A stretch of DNA of 64,000 bases from assembly GCA_014058105.1 (NCBI GenBank), contig JACGCM010001929.1, positions 62,001-126,000 on the forward strand. The letters are read 5' to 3'. This DNA is from Kingdonia uniflora. Taxonomy: Eukaryota; Streptophyta; Magnoliopsida; Ranunculales; Circaeasteraceae. Both the position numbers and the translations under genes were made by a program. The notes under the pieces are model-generated. The model made no database searches. It was not told the origin of the DNA and saw only the letters and a program-made list of their open reading frames with translations. This document shows, in pieces, positions 55,690-64,000 of the stretch; the first letter of the stretch is position 1; each line of letters starts with the position of its first letter.

Positions 55690-56330
55690 GCCAAATCAGG
55701 TCTGTAAAGGAGGAAAGATATACACACTTGACCCTCGGGTCACCAGATCTAATAATAGACAATGAGGGTGATCTTTTGGAATACAAGAGAAGTAAGCAAT
55801 CTCAAAACTCATGCCTACTTGAAAACAAAGGTGGAGTAACTACAACCAGACATTATATGTATAGTAGAACTGAAGATTTACGTCAATGAGCCATGGATTT
55901 TCTTAGAAGACTTCAATTGCATCCTTAGGATTGAGGAGAGGAGTAGAAGGCGACCACTAACAAGAGCCATGCAAGACTTTTGGGATTTCATCGATAGGGC
56001 TAATCTAACAGAGATTAACACAATGGTAATAAGCTTTACTTGGAGTAACACACAGAAAGGGGCCAAAAGAACACTGAGCTACCTGGACAAAAGCTTACAT
56101 AATACTCTATGGTCGGATAGCTATCGGGGTTGGAGAATCAAAAACTAAGAATAGTCTCTGACCACTCTCTCCTCTTTGGGTATTGTCAGGCCGTCCCAAA
56201 GCATTACAATATTCCCTTCAGATACCTTCAAGCATGGAACACGTATGCAGACTTTGGGGAAACGGTTCGAAGAAGTTGGAATGCTGAACTAGTAGCAACA
56301 CATTTATTCTACTTAATGCTCAAACTCTGA
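55690..56330 (+). pseudogene. LINE 2 endonuclease domain, internally deleted
   Basis: Starts WNTREVSNLKTHAYLK and PDIICIVELKI (consensus WN.RG, ...E.K), then jumps to PWIFLEDFNCILRIEERSRR, RAMQDFWDFIDRANLTEINT and FTWSNTQKGAKRTLSYLDKS. The middle of the domain is missing. The DFN motif and TWSN remain. Confidence 0.8.
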
Positions 56331-56399
56331 AAACTAAAGAACGATATCAAGCAGTGGAAACAAACATGACCGGACACGACGCGTGAAAGCAAAAATGCC

Positions 56400-57970
56400 T
56401 TGGAGAAAGACCTGCTCTAACTTCAGCTCAATCAAGAAAATGATAAACTAGGACATCATTGAAAAGGCTACACAAATATCTCATATTGAAGAGAGAGAGG
56501 AAATTCAATGGCGTCAAAAGTCTCGAATTAAGTGGCTTACAGAAGGAGACCGCAACACCCAATTTTTTGATAGAATAACGAGAGCTAGGAATGAAAAGCG
56601 CATCATCATGGAGATCGAGACAGAGGAGGGAATTATCTTGACAAATTAATCCCATATAAAGCCACACATACTACAGTTCTACACAACCAAATTTGCAGTG
56701 AACCCGGTCAACCTGGATAACGACATTTTGGATGTCAACAATTTTGGAGTGGAGCTACCTGAAAACGAAATACTGATTACACTCCCCAACGAGGAAGAAA
56801 TTAAACTCTCGATGTTTAGTCTCAACAGGGATAGCTCACCAGGTCCAGATGGATTTCCAGGGGCCTTCTTTACTACATTCTGGTAGGTGGTTAAAAAGGA
56901 CTTCTGTAGAGGAATCTCATCCTTTTTCATAGACAGGCAGCTCCCGACCAACTTTAACTCAAATATTATAGTACTCATACCCAAAATTAAGAAGCCTGAG
57001 AGGGTGACTTACTATTGACTGATATCCCTGAGCAATTTTGTAGTTAAGAAAATCACAAAGATCCTGACTACTAGACTTTCACCAATAGTAGAACGAGTGG
57101 GGTCCTGGGAGCAGAGTGCTTTCATCAAGGGTAGAAGAATTTACAATAATATCTGGATGGCTTCCGAGCTTGTCAATGAAATAAATGGCAAGAGAAAAGG
57201 GGGTAGCGTGGGCCTCAAGCTGTATATAATGCAAGCCTATGATACACTTTGTTGAGACATTCTAATGGTAGCTCTTTATGTTTATGGATTCTCCCACAAT
57301 TTCTGTGAGTTGATTATGACCATTATCATTACTGGGAAGATATCAATCATAATTAACGGCAGCCCAACAGGGTACTTCAACCCTGGAAGAGGTCTTAAAC
57401 AAGGAGACCCTCTTTCTTCACTTCTCTTTGCACTCGCTGAAGATATTCTGGGCATTAGCCCACAAAAACTTAGGGACAAAGGCAACATACATACCATGGT
57501 CAACAAAAGGCACATACACGCTCCAGCACACCTTTTTTTCTTAGGTGACATCTTCATATTCCTCAACGGGAATAACAGAGATCTTAAACACCTTAAACAA
57601 CTACTCCTTCATTACCAAGAAGCTTTTGGGAAAGTTATAAGCCAAGAGAAGAATAAGACTTTTATGGGTGGCATTCCTCTCATCAGAAGACGGGTGATTA
57701 TTGATGTTTTTGGGTTCCAGGAAGGGAGACTGTCAGAAACGTACTTGGGAATACCCCTTTTCCAGGGGAGGGCTACAAAGAATATACTGCAACCTTTGGT
57801 AGAGAAAATCAGAAAGCGGACTAATGGATGGGTAGGGAGACTTCTGGCTTTCCAGGGAAGGATGTTATTGGCAAGATCAGTTCTAAATAGCACAACTATA
57901 TACAACATAGCAGTCTACAAATGGCCTCAATCTCTAATCAAAGAAGGTAAAACTATTATTTAAAATTTTG
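56400..57970 (+). pseudogene. LINE 2 reverse transcriptase
   Basis: IQWRQKSRIKWLTEGDRNTQ, SLNRDSSPGPDGFPGAFFTT, IVLIPKIKKPERV, ISLSNFVVKKITKILTTRLS, WEQSAFIKGRRIYNNIWMAS, RGLKQGDPLSSLLFALAEDI, YLGIPLFQGRA. The catalytic F/YADD box is HLFFLGDIFIF here, so the second Asp pair is broken and the enzyme dead. Open from 57265 to 57963, with stops upstream. Confidence 0.92.
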
Positions 57971-58229
57971 TTTTGACCGGAGACCCTTCCAAAAGAAAGG
58001 GCATTACCCTTAAATGATAAAAGGTGTGTAAACCCATACAGGAGGGCAGCCTTGGCATACGAAAACTAGGGGATGTTAATAGTGTGCTTCTCTGTAAGCT
58101 ATACTGGACATTCACCCAACAAAGAGAAGATTGGGCACAATTCACGTACCCTTCACAAATAGACACGACAAGGGGATCACATACTACAAAAGATCATCTA
58201 TTTGGAGGGAGATCCAAGTTACGGAACAA

Positions 58230-58720
58230 CTTGCAGGCCCGCACATGGGTTGGGTGATTGGAAATGGAGACACAATTAACTTCTGGAGAGACTGTTGAGC
58301 AACAAACATTCCCCTTTGAGAGTACATTAACCTTTGAGCGCACCTATGGAGAAACTGTACTACAAAACTTAGCAGTTTTACTGGCAGTGATGGCTGGGTG
58401 ACACCCCAAGATATACTTATGTTATTTATGGCATTGAGAATCAACCTAGAGAGTATTGAATGCGACCCTCAAGCACAAGACCAAAAAATCTAGAAGTCGA
58501 ACATTCACGGAAAATTCACAGTAAAAAACGTATTCAATAATATTCGCAAAATCCAAGACATCGCATAGTGGTGGAGAATGGTTTGGAACAATAGCCTCCA
58601 CCCTCAGCAAAGCTCATTTACATAGAGACTCCTTAATCGCACACTATCATTCGACGACAGAGTTGAGAAGAGAGGCATCTGCCTTACCTCTATCTACTCC
58701 CTCTGCCAACACAAATGCAA
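58230..58720 (+). pseudogene. LINE 2 zf-RVT region
   Basis: GNGDTINFW-like GDGNTINFWRDC, DGWVTPQDILM, GKFTVKNVFNNI and WWRMVWNNSLHPQQSSFT, then KRGICLTSICSLCQH. This is the conserved zf-RVT domain between RT and RNase H in plant LINEs. Several stops. Confidence 0.75.
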
Positions 58721-59129
58721 ATAAAATGACATTCTTACTTCGAATTCAAGTATGCTCTGGAAATATGGAAATGAATAGTAAATATCTTCAATGTTTCACC
58801 GGTGACATATTTGGACAATTGGAAAATTGTCTTAGCCCGTACCAATCATGCAAGATCATATGTGTAAAATCTATGGGTCTCTGCAACATTCTCTATTTAC
58901 AACGGTCTTTGGAAAATGTGTAGCAGCCTCAGATACGATGATCAGAAAATATCCAACCAACAAATGCAACAAGATATCCTAAAAGACATCAGGGACACAT
59001 CCCAACTCTCCAAGAAATGCATGTTCAACAATAGCACCGACCTCCAAATTATCAAGTCCTTGCGCGTCCAATACAGACATCGAAGCACAATAACGATAAA
59101 GAGCTGCGGGTGGTAACTACGGCTTCCAG

Positions 59130-59600
59130 GGGTGATAAAGGTGTATTGTGATGGATCCGCCTTAGGCAACCCTGGACCAGTCGACATTGGGGTAGTGTAC
59201 CAGGATACGAAAGGGGAGGTACTGGGCATGTTTTGCAAACCTTTAGGCAATACCAACAATTACATCACAGGGATACAAGGCACTATCCAAGGAGCTCAAC
59301 AGGCAATAGCAAAAGGATAGAAAAAATTATAGATGGTCTCAGACTCTCAAGCAACAGTTTAAGCGTTCATGAAAAATATACTTCCATGGGCGATGGTCAA
59401 TGAATGGAGACAAACTAAACAGAAACCAAACTCGTTCAGAATATCACAAGTTTGGAGATAAGCAAATTTCTTAGCGGATAAAGCAACCAAACTCGTTCAG
59501 AATATCACAAATTTCTTAGCGGATAAAGCAGCCAAACCCTTTGAAGAATGGTGTCCAGGGAGGCCAGCTTTTCTCATACGCATAGAAAACCCAGACACAT
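59130..59600 (+). pseudogene. LINE 2 RNase H
   Basis: IKVYCDGSALGNPGPVDIGV, YQDTKGEVLGMF and QGTIQGAQQAIAKG, then SDSQATV-like SDSQAT and NFLADKA, and the tail FEEWCPGRPAFLI. A 60-base near-perfect duplication (CAACCAAACTCGTTCAGAAT twice, 59427 and 59487) precedes the tail. Confidence 0.85.
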
Positions 59601-59640
59601 AATACTTTAGATTCCCCAAATAGCTCATACAAGAGATATA

Positions 59641-60242
59641 ACACCAAGTCGTTCAAACAAAATTGGCAGCCGTTCGAACGAACTTGGAATTTTTTTTTCA
59701 AGATGTCGACTCAGACGACAAATCGCAGGTTTTTCCTTCAACATATCGATTCAAACGACAATTCGAAAGGTTTTTTCATCATGTCATTCGAACGAACTTG
59801 GAAGTTGTTCGAATGAATTGCACATAATTAGTATTAAAAATTTTTAACACTTCGTTCGAACGACATTGGACGTCGTTCAAACGGGAGAGCGCTGGAATGA
59901 AGAGGCACAGATGCATACCCCTTGCCTGTATTAGGGGTTCCTATTTTATTTTCTTCTTTATGCTTTTTTTTTTACTTTTCGTAGAAAGCCCCATCTACAT
60001 ATCCACTTGTAGCATGTACAAGTGTTTGGCATGGTTGGCTCTCCCTCCTCTTTTAATCTTGCTTTGGATATATTGTACTAAACCTTTTTAAAGAAAATGG
60101 TTCTTGAATGATGACTGCTTTGAAAATCCTTCCTTGTATTGAATGCGAGTTTAATATAAATAGTGTTTGTACTATATCATCTGTTAACGCTATGAAAGTA
60201 CTCTATTTTTGTGAATATTTAGTGGTTCTGTGTATCTTGATA
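59641..60242. repeat. LTR fragment with TTCGAA motifs
   Basis: 59640-59885 holds about eight TTCGAA/TTCAAA-centred motifs (GCCGTTCGAACGAACTT, CATTCGAACGAACTT, CGTTCGAACGACATT), of the kind found in the LTRs of copia A, copia B and the nested gypsy. It is probably the end of another LTR. The rest to 60242 has no gene. Confidence 0.5.
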
Positions 60243-60405
60243 ATGGTGATAACCAGGTGTTAGGTATATAAAGCCAGGGTGACTACAGAAGTGCAGAAGC
60301 TGCAGTTGCAGTTACCAATCTCTGGAGATGCCCACTCTCGTATCTGCATTACCAACATATCATGGGATGACAGTGGAGGAAGCAGCAGAGGATAAGGATG
60401 ACTAA
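60243..60405 (+). pseudogene. Antisense gene a of Tat copy 3: first exon
   Basis: ATGGTGATAACC gives MVITRC, a stop, VYKARVTTEVQKLQLQ, then after a frameshift SLEMPTLVSALPTYHGM and TVEEAAEDKDD. It aligns over its length with MVKT...FYY of copies 1 and 2, with the same length from ATG to the QRL/QKL block. Confidence 0.6.
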
Positions 60406-61513
60406 TATCAAATGTGACGGTTCCACTATCTTATTCTGTTAGGGGAGCAGCGTCGAGTATGTCTCCGTCTGCTTGCAAAGGATAAGATTGAAGAGGCAGA
60501 TGTGGAAGCCAGTATACGTACCAGAAAGTACTACCATTATCCTGCGAGGGATTGGTTTCTATAAAAGTAGAATCACTCTTCATTTTCTGCCAATCGGAGG
60601 TGGGGGGGGGTTCCGGAGGAAGAGACGGTGGTGGAGAAGACGGAGATTGGAAAAAAATCGTACAATCATCGCTCTTCATCTTGAATGACTGTTCTATGCT
60701 AGAGGTTAGTTCAGGCTCTGTTATAACCATCTTCCAGTCTTTTCTTGCATAAGAGTTTCATTTTTGAGGTGCATGTACCTCTAAACAGAAAACTGATATG
60801 TAATGTAACCAGTAGATTAATCTTTAGGAATTTTTTTAAAATATTGTTCTGTAAAGTAGTTTGTAAGTAATATTCGAGCTAATTGAAAATTACTTTTTAT
60901 GAAAAATGAGTATGGTAATTCAAACTAAAAATATATTTAACATACTGAAGTATAATTCTCTATTTGAGAAAACAAACTAAAAATTAATACGATAATGCAA
61001 ACTATGGCTAGTTCAAGTTATACGTGATAGCAAATAGATATAATAAAAATAGCGGAAAAGAAATTTACAGATCTAGCTAAAAATAGATAAATGTTATAAT
61101 GTAATTATGTATAATGCGTTAGTCGGCCTGTTGGAGAGATATATGAAGATATAATAGGTACTTGTGTCAAACTGAAAGAAATATATTAATTCGAGCTACA
61201 AGACATCATTCTGCAGTAGATGTAAATTTTATGAGACCAAAAATTTAAGCTTTGTAAAAAAATGTGAATGTATGTAAAACAGTTAAGAGATGTTAGAAAT
61301 GAGTTCAAAAAAGATATGGTCGAAATGCAATGAGGTCTCTATGGAAAGATAAACTCAAATATCTTTTGAGCATGATCCTAGGGTTGTCAGCTGTAGATAA
61401 GGGGAATTTTGAATATTATTTTAAATGTAGAATAGTGTGAATCTGCTAGTATCATAATTCATGTGTATAAATAATGCTTGAAATGTGATGTAGAGAGGAG
61501 GAAAAAATAAAAA
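60406..61513. other. Intron-like stretch of antisense gene a, copy 3
   Basis: No gene seen. It corresponds to the long first intron in copies 1 and 2 (about 1.15 kb in copy 1). It contains a G-rich patch at 60600-60610 and ends with a GATGTAG acceptor at about 61493. A Pro-rich minus-strand frame (60431-60730) is unsupported. Confidence 0.4.
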
Positions 61514-61864
61514 ATGGTAAGGACTCTTTTTCAAAGAGCTCGTCATGCATCAGAGGGGTGCTTAGCAATAAAGGTTGCAAAAGATTGGGAAAGGATCTTT
61601 GGACAATTAGATTATGATACTAACTTGCCAAAATCTTAAATACAGTTTGATGGGTTGACTACGATGGCGAGGGAGAATGAGGTTGGGCGCCAGGTGTATT
61701 ATGAGATATATCATGAATTGATGTTAGAGCCTAAAGCTCAAAATGCTTCTATGAGGGAAATTGCTCTAGAAGAAAGATCTAAGAGAGATGAGAGGATTGC
61801 TCGGTGTGAACTGATTAGGCGTGGGACTCCATGGTATCTTGGATGTTTCATGTGTGATTATTGA
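61514..61864 (+). pseudogene. Antisense gene a of Tat copy 3: second exon
   Basis: MVRTLFQRARHASEGCLAIK, VAKDWERIFGQLDYDTNLPK, then a stop, FDGLTTMARENEVGRQVYYE and a charged region, ending PWYLGCFMCDY and a stop. The terminal G-C-F-x-C-(N/D)-Y matches copy 1 (GCFRCNY). Confidence 0.65.
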
Positions 61865-62126
61865 TGAGAGAGCGAACTGTGTTAGGTCGAATTACTGTAT
61901 TTTTAATGGAGGGAGAATACTTCTTCTGAATTTGTTCATATTTTGTTGCGAATGTTGTTTGAAATTTTGGAATAAAAATTTAAATTTTGAAATGTTGTAG
62001 CATTGTAAATAACGTCAACCGTTCTATAAGTAACATAAATATGACTAGACAAATAAGATCATCTGTACTTTTTATCTTTTGTGTAAGGGTAGAGAAAGTT
62101 TGATTGCGTATGAGTATAGTATCATA

Positions 62127-64000
62127 ATGAGTGTGGGACGATGTGAAGGAATTTGGGTAGGAGAGAGAAAAATATATTAAAATATAGGACTTGGGGTAAT
62201 GATTTTCAAGCACAGAGAAACAAAAAACTAGAAAGAGAGAAAATAGATTAAGTTGTAGAGATTCTAGAGTGAAAGTTAACGAGAGCAAGTATCGCAGCCA
62301 GAGGGAAAAGGGTATTGTTGTGGTGAACACAAATCAGAGACCTTCGTTATATAGTGTTGTAGTGACAAAGGGATTGTATGCTATTCCATACTCTTATTCA
62401 GACATTGAAGAGTAGTGGTTTGATTGATTTGGCTGATTTGGGCTTGTAATTTAAGTAATCGTGTGATGTTTGATGAGTAGAGGAACATATATTTGTGGTT
62501 ATTCGAAATTTGAAAAGTTTGCTATTTTTAGTAAACCTTTGAAAACTTTTTTTTTTTGCATGAAAAAGTATGTATGTATGTGTAACAATATAGACAAAAA
62601 ATAATAATGATAGAGAAAATTGATTGAATACCTGGGCCTGTATGTAGGTGGAGGCATGAGAATGCTCTGTTATAGATTTAAACCTCATCCTTAAGCCTGT
62701 CCTTGATATAAAGACCTTGACCTTTGATCGTTTGATCAAGCTAGTATTTGTTAAGTCTGATACTACAGATGTTGTGGGAGGCGACCTAAGAACAGAGAGC
62801 CCTGACGTACAGAGGTGGATTTAGAGGGGAAGGACGTAGTTGAATTTTTAGATTTCCCTCATAATCTCGTATCCTACCCTGTAGATTCATGTGCATATAA
62901 GGAGTTCTATACAATAAAAGGTAGTTTAGGTAGTAAATGGGGCAATGTTATAAAATACTCTGGGAGGTCATTTAGGGGATGTACTATTCCAAATTTGGAA
63001 GAATACATTTTCTTGTTGTTTGACTTAGAACATAAAAATGTTGATTGGGGAGTAGAGGAGTCGATTTCTTTTGAGTACTTTAATAGAGGTGTCAAAAGTG
63101 ATCTGGACCAGGGAATTTTATGTTATCTATCTCAGTTAGAATTTGAACTAATGCTGCCTCTTGATAAACATCCTAAAGGTATTTTGAATACCGTTGATGT
63201 TTGTCCTACCCAACTGGATGGTAATATGTGGGAAGTAATAAATGTTTGTGACAACCTGAATAGATTATGGGCTAAAAATGAGGTGGATAGTAGAACAACT
63301 CCTATAAATATTTTATAGTATTATACTGTAAAATATTATACAGCGACTGGAGACGCGTACTTCTCTTCTTGTTTGTCTCGACCTTAGTTTTTCGACCTGA
63401 ATTCAGCAAGGCGAGTTTAGAATGACAATTTGATATGGGTAAAAGGTGATTGTCTCCAAAGAAAGGACGAGGAACCTATGGACCTTATATATATAACTCT
63501 GAAGAAAAGTAAGTAATAGTTTATGATATCGAGTGGTTGTAGGAGCGGCAGCGTTTATCTGTATGTAACTTTGTGTTGTGTTTTGGAGGTCCTCGATCTC
63601 AAGTGGCGAGAAAAGAACCGCTAATAGATATTGTAGCTCGAGAAGGTTTTGGGCCCGAGATTGTTCTAAAAGAGCTCAAAATAAGCATATTAAAAATAGC
63701 TAACATTAGGTTAGAGAAAGTTTAGAAGTCTCAAGCAAAGAGACAGATGATGGGAATTGGAGCTAGAATAAGGGTAGTAGTGGACGATGAAAAATGTCTA
63801 GTATTAACGAAGGCTGCATCAATGTTTTTGAGGGTAGGTTCTGAGGGGACTACGTCGAGCAAGCTAGTTCAAAGGCACCCCAAAAGGAAGACTGTGAAGG
63901 GTGGCCCAACCTCGGTTACCACATAGAGTGAAGAGGTCGAGATGAGTACGAAAAGGAGGAAATGAGTGAGGCGAAGGGGGCAGAGAGTGGTCCTACTGTG
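62127..64000 (+). pseudogene. Antisense gene b of Tat copy 3 (partial)
   Basis: Starts at ATGAGTGTGGG. After acceptor CTGTATGTAG (62647) the domain exon reads LEGKDVVEFLDFPHNLVSYP, GSLGSKWGNVIKYSGRSFRG, EEYIFLLFDLEHKN, CYLSQLEFELMLPLDKHPKG, CPTQLDGNMWEVINVCDNLN, a stop at 63318, then NSARRV and LIWVKGDCLQRKDEEP to donor AAGTAAGTA (63509). The next exon after acceptor TTTTGGAG (about 63588) reads ARKEPLIDIVAREG and runs to the window end with an internal stop. This copy keeps the domain exon nearly open. Confidence 0.7.

Larger units (their letters stand above)
53700..59640 (+). mobile_element. L1-like LINE (LINE 2), degenerate
   Basis: A plant L1-type element on the plus strand with an ORF1-like region, zinc knuckle, endonuclease, reverse transcriptase, zf-RVT and RNase H in order. 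All carry stops or frameshifts. The 5' end is uncertain: repeated GTGAATAGT(A/G) motifs at 53700-53770 may be 5' UTR. The 3' part shares FEEWC-GRP-FL and TACTTTAGATTC with LINE 1 (16.9 kb). It is inserted in Tat copy 3. Confidence 0.85.
52897..64000 (-). mobile_element. Tat-like retrotransposon, copy 3 (minus strand, runs off the window)
   Basis: Inverted relative to copies 1 and 2. Its 3' LTR is at the left (52897-53416), with a purine tract in reverse just inside (about 53417-53432). The two antisense genes then follow on the plus strand from 60243 to the window end. A LINE and an LTR fragment are inserted between the LTR and the first antisense exon. Gag-pol would lie beyond 64000. Confidence 0.75.

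Noticed and set aside
57282..57908. Minus-strand frames of 94 and 98 residues over the LINE
   Set aside because: They are shadows of the plus-strand reverse transcriptase, which has clear family motifs.
60431..60730. Pro/Ser-rich minus-strand frame
   Set aside because: It sits in the intron-like part of antisense gene a (copy 3), is not conserved in copies 1 and 2, and depends on a G-rich patch.
1..64000. tRNA, rRNA or other structural RNA genes
   Set aside because: No cloverleaf or rRNA-like sequence was noticed. The only tRNA-related sites are primer binding sites of retrotransposons.

Overview
This is a plant nuclear window, most likely eudicot. The evidence is the mix of plant Ty1/copia and Ty3/gypsy LTR retrotransposons (including a Tat-lineage element with two RNase H domains), L1-like LINEs with a C-terminal RNase H, a CACTA and a Mutator-like DNA transposon, and fragments of plant-like ASY1 and XPB. 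I see no intact single-copy host gene. Nearly everything is nested transposons, and all recognisable coding sequence carries stops or frameshifts.

Layout. (1) 1-8543: right-hand part of a Tat-like element (copy 1, + strand). Its antisense genes lie on the minus strand and its 3' LTR (5476-8543) is split by a 2.45 kb LTR-like insertion. (2) 8544-17171: a LINE remnant split by a minus-strand copia element (8906-16596, target duplication GGGAT), which itself holds an internally deleted gypsy element (10145-12285). (3) 17172-22855: remains of a second Tat family: integrase end, 90-bp tandem repeat and antisense gene, cut by a MULE (20270-21189). (4) 22856-33271: a gypsy element with about 0.8 kb LTRs, into which a 6,039-bp CACTA transposon (26055-32093, target duplication AGA) has inserted. 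The CACTA carries pieces of at least two host genes: ASY1 with introns, and XPB without visible introns. (5) 33272-35732: degenerate intergenic sequence. (6) 35733-52040: a copia remnant whose left LTR is split by a full-length 14.7 kb Tat-like element (35914-50618, target duplication ATATC; copy 2). (7) 52041-64000: a foldback sequence, then a third Tat-like element in reverse orientation (3' LTR 52897-53416), interrupted by a 6 kb LINE and a small LTR fragment, with antisense genes running on the + strand to the window edge.

Two things stand out. First, the three Tat copies share two genes encoded antisense to gag-pol: a small two-exon gene with a Cys-containing end, and a multi-exon gene with a globular domain followed by coiled coils. 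Splice-site positions are conserved among the copies. Second, the CACTA element has assembled meiotic ASY1 and TFIIH helicase XPB pieces, plus an unidentified plus-strand coding fragment, into one mobile unit.

Coordinates of LTRs, terminal repeats and target duplications were read base by base. Domain limits inside decayed polyproteins are approximate.
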